Assembly (NCBI GenBank): GCA_005877225.1
Contig: VBPK01000161.1
Span: 1-6,560 of the forward strand
Direction of reading: 5' to 3'
DNA from: Nitrososphaerota archaeon
GTDB taxonomy: Archaea > Thermoproteota > Nitrososphaeria > Nitrososphaerales > Gagatemarchaeaceae
DNA length: 6,560 bases
Positions 1-6,076 of this stretch are shown piece after piece. Position 1 is the stretch's first letter. Each line of letters begins with the position of its first letter. Under the pieces are notes generated by a model, which searched no databases, had not been told where the DNA came from, and worked only from the letters and a program-made list of their open reading frames with translations. Position numbers and translations under genes: made by a program.

Positions 1-300
1 GCCATGTACGAGAACTTTGAATATGATGAGGATGGGCAGCTCAAGAGTAGTACACTGGTGGACTACCTCGTTCCGACGGCCCTCGAGGTCCCTGACCTCG
101 TAACAGAGAGCATGGAGACTCCTTCTCTCTTCGCACCAAAGGGGATAAAGGGGGTCGGTGAAGGAGGCGGAACGCCGATATCTGCGATAGCGAACGCGGT
201 CGAGGATGCGCTAACCCCGTACGGGGTAGAGATATCCGACTCTCACCAGAACCCACAGCGCATTTATGAGCTGATAGTGAAGAAACGAAAGAAAATGTGA
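1..300 (+). CDS. Xanthine dehydrogenase/CO dehydrogenase-family molybdenum-binding subunit, C-terminal end (partial)
   Basis: The reading frame is open from the first base and its true start lies outside the window; the ATG at 4 is internal. About 99 residues remain. They match the extreme C-terminus of the large subunit of CoxL/XdhA-type molybdenum hydroxylases: a YDEDGQL turn, a DYLVPTALEVP strand, then ETPSLFAPKGIKGVGEGG. In this family the glutamate of the GxGE motif (codon at 160-162) is the base that deprotonates the Mo-bound hydroxyl during substrate hydroxylation. The AIANAVEDAL helix and a lysine-rich tail follow, ending at TGA 298-300. Such subunits work in the cytoplasm with FAD and 2Fe-2S subunits. 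The substrate (CO, an aldehyde, a purine or another heterocycle) cannot be decided, because the diagnostic loop carrying CoxL's active-site cysteine is outside the window. Family assignment is secure; the exact enzyme is not. Confidence 0.9.
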   Translation, partial: AMYENFEYDEDGQLKSSTLVDYLVPTALEVPDLVTESMETPSLFAPKGIKGVGEGGGTPISAIANAVEDALTPYGVEISDSHQNPQRIYELIVKKRKKM

Positions 301-412
301 CCGACTATCACGGGGCGCGAGGAGAACCGAATCTACGAAGGAGATCAAGAGATAGCTGACGAGTTCTTTCGAGTAAGAGCGTGATGGAGCAGATTCAGAT
401 GGTGCATCGAAA

Positions 413-786
413 TTGGAAACGGCTCGTGTAGGTGGAGTAGACCTCGCTTACGTAGACAAGGGTAAGGGTGATCCAGTTATCTTCGTACACGGGGGAATGA
501 CCGACCTTCGAAGTTGGCTCGGAACTCAAATAGCCCTTCTCGAAGGGGCCCCCTGCGATTACTGCGACTGAACTTGTGGCGCTCAGTAGCGTCATCACCG
601 AGGAAAGATCGAGGGCCAACTCTGGTTGGTCGGTCCCGGGAGCACTCATAAAACGTTGGGGCGAGGCTTTCCAATGAGAAGGCGATTCCTTCTCACGCTG
701 GCGAAGGTGACTCTCCACGCAGACTGAGGGAGTCCCGATGCGAATTCGGTAAAGTCTCTCTATCTAAGATTGGACATGCAGAATAA
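413..786 (+). pseudogene. Broken alpha/beta hydrolase gene (N-terminal stump plus probable C-terminal scrap)
   Basis: A 52-codon frame from TTG 413 to TGA 569-571 reads like the start of an alpha/beta hydrolase: TARVGGVDLAYVDKGKG, then PVIFVHGGMTDLRSW, with the HGG oxyanion-hole turn at about 488-496. GGTG at 401-404 is a possible ribosome site eight bases before the TTG. The frame then loses resemblance and stops, well short of the family's usual 230-290 residues; no nucleophile elbow (GxSxG) is present. In a different frame, from 571 to TAA 784-786 and interrupted by TAA at 649-651, a PTLVGRSREHS stretch, an AIPSHAGEG stretch and a final CEFGKVSLSKIGHAE faintly recall the hydrolase C-terminus (PTLLVRGE, IPxAxH, EFNxxVLxFL). 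I infer an internal deletion and frameshift. The N-terminal match is reasonably clear; the C-terminal part is tentative. Nothing recognisable lies in 301-412. Confidence 0.55.
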
Positions 787-819
787 TTGTCCACAGGCTA
801 GAGAGTCCCTCTTGAAAGA

Positions 820-827
820 TTTATCTT
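820..827 (+). promoter_or_regulatory. TATA box (box A) for the small membrane protein gene
   Basis: TTTATCTT follows a purine-rich TGAAAGA that could serve as a BRE. Its centre is about 27 bases before the ATG at 850. In archaea transcription starts about 26-27 bases after the TATA centre, which places the start at or next to the ATG, so a leaderless mRNA is predicted. There is no Shine-Dalgarno match just before the ATG, which agrees with this. Confidence 0.5.
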
Positions 828-849
828 CGCGCAATGAAATTGGGTCATC

Positions 850-1047
850 ATGAGGTCGGTTTATGTCGTACCCGGGCTTGTTCTGAACCTCTTGGGAGCG
901 ACCTTCGCACTCCAAGGGGCAGGAGTCCTGCCCACGACAGTGATGATTGGTCCGACTTGGATAGTCATCGGGCTGGTCATCTTCCTGGCCGGTCTAGGGC
1001 TTGACCTTGCGGGGGCGAGGGCGCGCCCACCAATGCCGCAATCCTAG
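850..1047 (+). CDS. Small two-helix membrane protein of unknown function
   Basis: The 65-residue product has two predicted transmembrane helices, about residues 5-23 (VVPGLVLNLLGATFALQGAG) and 34-57 (GPTWIVIGLVIFLAGLGLDL), joined by a short loop, with a short Arg/Pro-rich tail. The pattern of an ALQG turn after helix 1, then a methionine/tryptophan-containing loop and a glycine-rich second helix, is one I associate with a widespread uncharacterised family of small membrane proteins in archaea and bacteria; no function is assigned. The ATG at 850 is chosen because a TATA element sits 27 bases upstream and the ATG at 834 is in another frame. The gene stands alone on this strand and converges on the molybdoenzyme gene; the two stop codons share the CTAG at 1044-1047. 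Confidence 0.75.
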   Translation: MRSVYVVPGLVLNLLGATFALQGAGVLPTTVMIGPTWIVIGLVIFLAGLGLDLAGARARPPMPQS

Positions 1048-2651
1048 AGAGAGACGCTCAAGTCGATTGTATCGTACCCCGACGCGCCGTCCGGAAATGG
1101 AGGTGCCGGTTTGGCGCCCTGCAGCGTCCCCCCACCGTCGTAGGCGCGCGCGACGATTCTGTACCTCCCCGTGCGGGAGGGGCTCCAAGCGTACTCCCAC
1201 AAGACCCAGCTCGTACTTGAAAGAGGAGGCTTCAAGACCGCCGCGTTCCAACTCGTTCCACCGTCTGTGCTCACCTCGACCCTTGAGACGCCTCTGACAC
1301 CCGCGAAGGCGACGCCGCCGATCGATACCATTGGCCCCGACACAGAGCTGTCCTTCGGAACACGGATGATGGCTGTCGTATTAATCTCTCCTGAGTTGGT
1401 CCAGCCTTTCTGCTGCCAGTACCCCTTGTACTCCCCCTTCACCAGGGTGATTCGATTCACCCATTTTGCACTGAACATCCCGTAGAGTCCCGGGACAACC
1501 ACCCTGGCCGGAAAGCCGTGACTCTTCGGTAGAGGCTGTCCGTTCATAGACAGCGCCAAGATCGTCCGTGGGTCAAGGGCCTTCGCGACCGGTATCCCCT
1601 CCGTGTAGCCATCCTCGCACGCACATACGCAGTATCCCGCATCTTGCGCGACGCCCGCCTCGGAGAGGAGCGTGCTCAATGGGATTCCACTCCACTTCGC
1701 GTTGCTGATCAACCCTCCCCCGACCTCGTTGCTGACGCATTCGAACGTAACGTACAGGTCCGTCTGCTTTCTTGCGAGGAGTTCCTGATAGGACAGGTTG
1801 AGGGGGCTGCTGACTTCGCCGTCTATCTTCAGATTCCAGCCGCCAGCGTCGATTGTCGGGTCGATGAGATTCTTCGTCACGACGTAGAACTCGTCGTTCG
1901 GTGTAACCTCGTTAGCGAAAAGCTCGGCGATCGTCTTGTACCCCGTGCGTGATGGTCCCAAAACGAATGTATCGAGGCCGTATGCGAGCGCCGCGAGGCC
2001 CAGAACCAATACGGCTACGCTCTTGACAAAAGTCCTCCTGGAGACTTTCAGCCTCTCGGGGTAAGACATTCTGAAGTCTGCGGCGACGAATAGAAGCGTC
2101 CCCGAATACACTAATGAGCTAACGGTGGTGTTGACGCTTGCGCCGACCCAGCCGGCTGTTGTGGCCGTCCCAAGAAGACCGGCCCCGAAGAGGGGCATGA
2201 ACAGAAGGAGGTCGAAGGCCGCTGGAATCAGGGCGAAGGCTCCGACCGACACAAACCTTCGACCAGAATGGCGCTGTATTGCTGGAATCGCCAACCCATA
2301 CGCACCGTGTATTACCAGATAGAGTAGGGTGGCAACGAAGAGGGCTGTGTACTTGGCAAGCTCACCCATCTGGATAACAAAGAACGATTCGATGTTTCCA
2401 GGAGTCGCGTTGACCAGAGCACCCACAGCAAGCTCGGGGATGAATATGCCAACCTGAGCCACTCTCAATGAATACATGACTGCGATAGAGACCAGCCCCG
2501 CGAGGACACCAGAGAGGAAGGCGGTTCCCTGAGAGACTCGATTAATCGATCCATCAACCGACGCCGCGGTCATTTTCTTGGATCTCCTAACAGCACCAAA
2601 GAGTTCAGAGACGGGCATCATTCGGGAGAGAGGTGATTCGAGGCAAGTCAT
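1044..2651 (-). CDS. Polytopic membrane molybdopterin oxidoreductase, sulfite oxidase/MsrP (YedY) family, with internal Tat motif
   Basis: The product has 535 residues. Residues 1-200 form a membrane domain with four or five predicted helices (about 43-63, 66-84, 96-120, 133-158, 168-191). A twin-arginine motif, SRRTFVK (204-210), and a hydrophobic helix (211-226) follow. Residues 235-410 are a sulfite-oxidase-fold Mo domain: the cysteine of FECVSNEVGG (Cys305, codon 1737-1739) is the expected Mo ligand, followed by ISNAKWSGIPL, CEDGYTEGI, GFPARVVVPGLYG and the AKWVNRI strand. Residues 418-533 are the immunoglobulin-like dimerisation domain. Placement after a Tat helix implies catalysis outside the cytoplasmic membrane. 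Family members oxidise sulfite or reduce oxidised methionine and other S/N-oxides; substrate unknown. It is the last operon gene, and its first ATG forms an ATGA overlap with the VOC stop. Met27 (2571-2573) is an alternative start with AGGAG upstream. Only His115 and His128 occur in residues 1-250, so a bis-His haem domain like MsrQ is not supported. Confidence 0.9.
   Translation of the reverse strand: MTCLESPLSRMMPVSELFGAVRRSKKMTAASVDGSINRVSQGTAFLSGVLAGLVSIAVMYSLRVAQVGIFIPELAVGALVNATPGNIESFFVIQMGELAKYTALFVATLLYLVIHGAYGLAIPAIQRHSGRRFVSVGAFALIPAAFDLLLFMPLFGAGLLGTATTAGWVGASVNTTVSSLVYSGTLLFVAADFRMSYPERLKVSRRTFVKSVAVLVLGLAALAYGLDTFVLGPSRTGYKTIAELFANEVTPNDEFYVVTKNLIDPTIDAGGWNLKIDGEVSSPLNLSYQELLARKQTDLYVTFECVSNEVGGGLISNAKWSGIPLSTLLSEAGVAQDAGYCVCACEDGYTEGIPVAKALDPRTILALSMNGQPLPKSHGFPARVVVPGLYGMFSAKWVNRITLVKGEYKGYWQQKGWTNSGEINTTAIIRVPKDSSVSGPMVSIGGVAFAGVRGVSRVEVSTDGGTSWNAAVLKPPLSSTSWVLWEYAWSPSRTGRYRIVARAYDGGGTLQGAKPAPPFPDGASGYDTIDLSVSL
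2022..2042 (-). other. Internal twin-arginine (Tat) motif SRRTFVK
   Basis: These codons encode Ser-Arg-Arg-Thr-Phe-Val-Lys, a full match to the S-R-R-x-F-L/V-K Tat consensus, directly before a hydrophobic stretch rich in Ala, Leu, Val and Gly. It follows the last helix of the N-terminal membrane domain rather than sitting at the N-terminus. This suggests that the Mo domain, which folds around its cofactor in the cytoplasm, is exported by Tat while the preceding helices are inserted by Sec/YidC. Confidence 0.7.
2584..2588 (-). promoter_or_regulatory. Possible ribosome binding site for an internal start of the molybdoenzyme
   Basis: On the minus strand, AGGAG (within AGGAGATCC) lies ten bases before the ATG at 2571-2573 (Met27). 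No comparably clear site precedes the first ATG at 2651, where only GGAAG is present. If this start is used, the protein has 509 residues and loses no membrane helix, because the first helix begins near residue 43. Confidence 0.3.
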
Positions 2652-3037
2652 TTCGACTTCCGTTTGAACTCGAATGCCTGGAGTAGGTGACCGCCTGTGT
2701 CATAGAAGTCTATCAGTCGCACGTGCTCTCCCTCGACTATCCTCTTGGCAAACTTCACACCCTTATTCTTCATCCTGCTAACGAATCTGTCGAGGTCTGA
2801 GACCTCGAGGGTGGGGATGAACCCCTGGGCATACTCCGACCCCGTCTTCTTCGCATCGAGTAGGGCCAGGTATGTCTTCGAACCCCCAATCCTGAATTGA
2901 ATGAAGTCCTTCCGCTCCTCCTCGAAGTTGACGAGAAGGCCCAGCGTACGATGGTAGAACTCGACCATTTCAGCGTAAATCGGAACCCTTGCTTCGACCC
3001 ATTCCAAGCCTTTCACTAGATGCTCTTTCTTCTTCAT
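2648..3037 (-). CDS. VOC superfamily (glyoxalase/bleomycin-resistance fold) protein
   Basis: The 129-residue product has the size and pattern of a single VOC module pair. The first beta-alpha unit is LEWVEARVPIYAEMVEFYHRTLGL (family pattern HVxLxVxDxxxxxxFYxxxLGL), then FIQFRIGGSKTYLALLD. The second half has FIPTLEVSDLDRFVSRMKNKGV and ends in FYDTGGHLLQAFEF, with Glu123 at the usual last metal-ligand position. The usual metal-binding histidines appear replaced: by alignment the first is Trp13 and the one starting the second half is about Ile74. A glyoxalase-type metal site therefore looks incomplete and no reaction is assigned. The gene starts ten bases after the stop of the PLP enzyme and its TGA overlaps the ATG of the molybdoenzyme, so it is very probably co-transcribed and translationally coupled. 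The basic start (MKKKE) and end (KRKSK) are notable. Confidence 0.85.
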   Translation of the reverse strand: MKKKEHLVKGLEWVEARVPIYAEMVEFYHRTLGLLVNFEEERKDFIQFRIGGSKTYLALLDAKKTGSEYAQGFIPTLEVSDLDRFVSRMKNKGVKFAKRIVEGEHVRLIDFYDTGGHLLQAFEFKRKSK

Positions 3038-3047
3038 CTCGCAACTA

Positions 3048-4220
3048 TCAGGTTCGCTTCAGGGTCTGCGCCAAGTCATCCTTCAGGTCCTCGACGTCTT
3101 CTAGTCCCACTGAGAGCCGCAGCAAATTCTCCCCAATCCCCAACTCCTTCCTGACGGCTGGCGACATTGTCTTCGAGGCGCTCGTGAGGGGGTAGGTCAG
3201 CAGGGATTCGGTCCCACCAAGACTCGGGGAGGGCTTGATTACCTTCACTTCCTTGAGAAGCTGAGTCGCCGCGCTCTTTCCTCCCTTTACCTTGAAGCTG
3301 AGGACGCCACCGTAGAGCTCGGCGCTGAATAACTTCCTCGCGGTCTTATGGTAAGGGCTGTCCTCTAGTCCGGGATAGTAGACGCTCTCGACCTTCGGAT
3401 GCTCGTGCAAGAACTCCGCGATTGCCATCGCGCTCTTGCTCTGCGTCTCGAACCTGACCTTCAAGGTGCTCACACCCCTCAGCGCGAGGAAGGCTTCGAA
3501 GGGGCTCATGATCGAACCGAGTCTCCTCCTGAACTCCCAGAGGTCCACAAGGTCCATCGAATCGTTCAAGGCGAGGACCCCTCCCACCATGTCGTTGTGG
3601 CCAGAGATGTACTTCGTGACGCTGTGGATGGAGAGCCATCCTCCAACCTCCAGCGGACGGTAAAGCAGGGGTGTGGCGAATGTGTTATCGACGATGAGGC
3701 GCGTCCCGACCTCCCTGCATCTCCTCGCGACCTCCTTCACGTCCACGACCCTCACGAGAGGGTTGGTAATCGTCTCGACGAGAACGAGTGAGACTCTCCT
3801 GTCAATCTTGGCGACAAGGTCGTCCGTTTCTGGCCCCGCAAGAATCGTCTTTACGCCGAACTTCGAGAGGTTGAGGGCGAGGTCCTGCGTCGTTCCGTAA
3901 GATTCCTTTGAGATGATGATGGTGTCACCGGAGGCGAGCGCGGAGAGGTAGACGGTAGCGATTGTACCCATCCCGCTGTTGAAGGCTAATGCTTCGGAAC
4001 CCTTCTCGAGTTTCGCGAGCACCCGCTCGAATGCCCTTACGGTCGGGTTTTCTTCGCGTGAATACTTCTGCTCGAAGCCTCTGTCGCTCTTCCTAGCCTC
4101 CCCCGTTCTGCGGTCGGGATGCTCGAAGATCGCCGAGAGGTAGAGTGGAACCTTGAAGGCCCCGATCTGCTCATCGTAGTAATCGTGGCCGTGAATGCTA
4201 TCGGTAGAGAATTTCGGCAT
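3048..4220 (-). CDS. PLP-dependent cystathionine gamma-synthase/gamma-lyase family enzyme
   Basis: The 390-residue product is a full-length Cys/Met-metabolism PLP enzyme (fold type I), close to the usual 380-400 for cystathionine gamma-synthases and gamma-lyases; O-acetylhomoserine sulfhydrylases are usually 420-430. Visible signatures are KYSREENPT (Tyr53 and Arg55, which reach the neighbouring subunit's PLP phosphate), NSGMGTI, ESYGT with ring-stacking Tyr109, IVDNTFATP with Asp178 holding the pyridine nitrogen, HSVTKYISGHNDMVGG with Schiff-base Lys203 (codon 3612-3614), SLGGTESLL, and Arg368 in LLRLSVGLE for the substrate carboxylate. It could form cystathionine or homocysteine from an activated homoserine, or cleave cystathionine; sequence alone does not separate these. 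GAGG sits six bases before the ATG. It lies 30 bases after the sulfur-carrier/E1/rhodanese gene, an arrangement that suggests its sulfur donor may be a protein thiocarboxylate. Confidence 0.92.
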   Translation of the reverse strand: MPKFSTDSIHGHDYYDEQIGAFKVPLYLSAIFEHPDRRTGEARKSDRGFEQKYSREENPTVRAFERVLAKLEKGSEALAFNSGMGTIATVYLSALASGDTIIISKESYGTTQDLALNLSKFGVKTILAGPETDDLVAKIDRRVSLVLVETITNPLVRVVDVKEVARRCREVGTRLIVDNTFATPLLYRPLEVGGWLSIHSVTKYISGHNDMVGGVLALNDSMDLVDLWEFRRRLGSIMSPFEAFLALRGVSTLKVRFETQSKSAMAIAEFLHEHPKVESVYYPGLEDSPYHKTARKLFSAELYGGVLSFKVKGGKSAATQLLKEVKVIKPSPSLGGTESLLTYPLTSASKTMSPAVRKELGIGENLLRLSVGLEDVEDLKDDLAQTLKRT

Positions 4221-4250
4221 GTTACGCCTCGCTCAATCAGGCGACTCGGC

Positions 4251-5684
4251 CTAGTAAGTCTGCATCGTAGGGTCTATCTCTTCTGCCCAGGCCTTGATCC
4301 CTCCCTTCAGGTTCTTAACCTTCTTGAAGCCGAGACCCTGCAGAAACCTCACCGCCTGGGCGCTTCTCACCCCCGTGTGGCAGTGAACGATTATTTGCTC
4401 GGCGGTGTCGAGCTCATTGGCTCTCTCAGGAAGCTGCCCAAGAGGAATCATTCTTGCCCCTTCTATGTGACAGATCTCGTACTCGAATGGTTCTCTGACG
4501 TCCAGGACGACTACCTCCTTCTTCTGATTGATGAGTTGGTTAAGTGTCTGGACCGAGACCTCGAGTTCGGGTGTTAGCTCTTCTTCGATCCCGCAGAACG
4601 CCTCGTAGTCGATGAGCTCCTTGATCTTTGGATTGGGGCCACAGATTAGACAGTCAGGGTTCTTCCTCAGCTTCAGCTCCTCAAACTTCATGTCGAGAGC
4701 GTTGAAGAGGAGGAGCCTCCCTACCAATGGTGTACCCCTCCCCAGGATTAGGTCGATGGCCTCGGCGGCCTGTATGCTTCCCATTATTCCTGGGAGCACG
4801 CCCAGCACACCCCCCTCCGCGCACGACGGCACCAGCCCCGGTGGGGGCGGCTCCGAATAGAGACACCTGTAGCAGGGCCCTTGCTTCGCGTAGAAGACGG
4901 ATGCCTGCCCCTCGAACCTGAAGATACTCGCGTAGACATTTGGCTTCCCCAGCAGGACGCAAGCGTCGTTGACCAAGTAGCGCGTCGGAAAGTTGTCTGT
5001 GCCGTCCAGGATGACGTCGTACTCCTTTAGGATCTTCAGCGCGTTCGAGGAGTCTAGCCTGACCTTGTGTAGTTCGATTCTTACGTTCGGGTTGACCTGT
5101 TGCAGGCGTTCCCGTGCGACCTCCGCCTTGCTCTTCCCGATGTCCTGTTCGGAGTAGAGAATCTGCCGGTGGAGGTTACTCTTCTCGATCGTGTCAAAGT
5201 CGACAATCCCTATTCGGCCGACGCCAGCTGCCGCGAGATATGTCGCAGATGGTGTCCCCAGACCTCCCGCGCCGACAATCAGGACGCTGGAAGCCTTCAG
5301 CTTCCTCTGCCCCTCGAGTCCGACCTCCGGCATGATGATGTGTCTGCTGTACCGAGCGAATTCGCCGCTCGAGAAGGAGACGCCGCCCTTCTGAGATACC
5401 GAGCCCCCCGCGATGGAGGGGACGATCATCAGGGTATCTCCCTCCTTCAGCCGAGTCTCTTCGCCGTTCATCGAGCGGATGTCCTCTTCGTTGAGGTAGA
5501 CGTTGATGAAGTTCCTCAGCCTTCCGTTCTCGGAGTAGAGGTACCTGCCCAGGTTGGGGTAGCTCTTGGTGAGCGCCTGAAGTGCGTCCTTCACCGTCTT
5601 CGCGCTCAAGTCCAGCTCGTCTCTGTTGTTTGTGTGCTGCCTGAGGACGGTGGGAATTACAACCCTGACACCCGTTGAGGTCAC
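4251..5684 (-). CDS. CysO/MoaD-like sulfur carrier - E1 adenylyltransferase (MoeB/ThiF) - rhodanese fusion
   Basis: From the GTG at 5684 the product has 477 residues and three domains. Residues 6-94 are a beta-grasp carrier close to CysO/MoaD (VRVVIPTVLRQHT, FINVYLNEEDIR, then VPSIAGG). Its diglycine (93-94, bases 5403-5408) is internal and followed by SVSQKGG. Residues 107-365 are an E1: ARYSRHIIMPEVG, nucleotide loop GAGGLG (138-143), NLHRQ, DGTDNFPTR with Asp230, Cys288 in PSCAEGGVLG, and two CxxC zinc pairs (271/274, 345/348). Residues 375-477 are a rhodanese with active-site loop CHTGVRS (Cys435). The E1 should adenylate a carrier C-terminus and the rhodanese pass sulfur to it, giving a thiocarboxylate, as MoeZ/MOCS3 do. 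GTG 5684 is preferred over the ATG at 5744: it makes a GTGA overlap with the JAMM stop, GAGGTG lies eight bases upstream, and the protein then starts where MoaD proteins do. The diglycine must be freed before use. Confidence 0.92.
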   Translation of the reverse strand: MTSTGVRVVIPTVLRQHTNNRDELDLSAKTVKDALQALTKSYPNLGRYLYSENGRLRNFINVYLNEEDIRSMNGEETRLKEGDTLMIVPSIAGGSVSQKGGVSFSSGEFARYSRHIIMPEVGLEGQRKLKASSVLIVGAGGLGTPSATYLAAAGVGRIGIVDFDTIEKSNLHRQILYSEQDIGKSKAEVARERLQQVNPNVRIELHKVRLDSSNALKILKEYDVILDGTDNFPTRYLVNDACVLLGKPNVYASIFRFEGQASVFYAKQGPCYRCLYSEPPPPGLVPSCAEGGVLGVLPGIMGSIQAAEAIDLILGRGTPLVGRLLLFNALDMKFEELKLRKNPDCLICGPNPKIKELIDYEAFCGIEEELTPELEVSVQTLNQLINQKKEVVVLDVREPFEYEICHIEGARMIPLGQLPERANELDTAEQIIVHCHTGVRSAQAVRFLQGLGFKKVKNLKGGIKAWAEEIDPTMQTY

Positions 5685-6076
5685 CCCTCGACCACCTCGA
5701 TCGGCTCCTCCGCCGCTCTTGTGCGCTTTTCGTTCGGAGTCCACGACTTGCGGTCGTTCGTTCCTCCCCTCCCCACGGAGACGACCAAGTAGGAGTACCA
5801 GGGAAAGGCATGGTCCAGATCGAATCTGGAGAGGGTTGCGGGATAGTCGGGATGTGAATGGTAGATTCCAGCGACGACCAACCCCCTCTGAGAGGCCGCC
5901 CTATCCGTCCGATAAAGTTCGAGCGGGTCTATGTGGTACCTGTCTTGCTTGGGCCCCGGATACTCGTTCTTCATCCTTACGCAGTCAACCACCTTCTTCT
6001 CACCGGTCGCGATTAACAGGCCGCAGCATTCCTCGGGATAGGCTTCTCGGGCGTGCGCATCAATTTCGTCAAACAC
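5681..6076 (-). CDS. JAMM/MPN+ zinc metallopeptidase (Mec/HcyD-like)
   Basis: The product has 131 residues from the GTG at 6074-6076 and a complete JAMM signature: Glu16 in YPEECCGLL, then His73-Ser-His75-Pro, seven residues, Ser83, two residues, Asp86 (HSHPDYPATLSRFD, bases 5819-5860). These bind and activate one zinc. Single-domain prokaryotic JAMM enzymes act on the C-terminus of small beta-grasp sulfur carriers: Mec frees cysteine from CysO-Cys, and HcyD and QbsD trim residues after a diglycine. The next gene encodes a fused carrier with which it overlaps by GTGA, so processing that carrier is the likely job. Upstream in-frame codons encode LTLKIPRR, which looks like the first beta strand of the family (compare LxIPRxVxEEI), but the open stretch contains no ATG, GTG or TTG. 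A CTG at 6098-6100 with AGGTGA six bases before it may be the real start (139 residues); the coordinates given are the conservative choice. Confidence 0.88.
   Translation of the reverse strand: MFDEIDAHAREAYPEECCGLLIATGEKKVVDCVRMKNEYPGPKQDRYHIDPLELYRTDRAASQRGLVVAGIYHSHPDYPATLSRFDLDHAFPWYSYLVVSVGRGGTNDRKSWTPNEKRTRAAEEPIEVVEG
5693..5698 (-). promoter_or_regulatory. Ribosome binding site fixing the GTG start of the carrier-E1-rhodanese gene
   Basis: GAGGTG on the minus strand, eight bases before the GTG at 5682-5684 and inside the last codons of the JAMM gene. It matches the core of the anti-Shine-Dalgarno complement and favours the GTG over the ATG at 5744, which would place 60 bases of the gene inside the upstream one and add a low-complexity Gly/Arg/Lys leader not seen in MoaD-like proteins. 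Confidence 0.65.

Noticed and set aside
301..384. Open frame directly after the stop of the Mo hydroxylase, in the same frame up to TGA 382-384
   Set aside because: It has no start codon, and the family normally ends shortly after the AIANAVEDAL helix, as seen here; recoding of the TGA is not supported.
395..718. Minus-strand open frame of 107 codons
   Set aside because: It lies opposite the hydrolase remnant, which has a recognisable motif on the plus strand; this frame shows no family pattern.
5100..5678. Long plus-strand open frame (192 codons) opposite the carrier-E1 gene
   Set aside because: It is antisense to a domain-verified gene and shows no recognisable family pattern; the length is explained by the GC-rich codon use of the real gene.
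5685..5744. N-terminal extension of the carrier-E1-rhodanese protein to the ATG at 5744
   Set aside because: The extra 20 residues are low-complexity Gly/Arg/Lys/Ser, would overlap the JAMM coding region by 64 bases, and the GTG at 5684 has a better ribosome site and matches MoaD starts.
5194..5811. Minus-strand open frame of 205 codons overlapping the E1 and JAMM genes
   Set aside because: It is in another frame of the same strand, is dominated by Arg/Gly/Glu as expected of an out-of-frame read, and conflicts with two genes carrying intact active sites.
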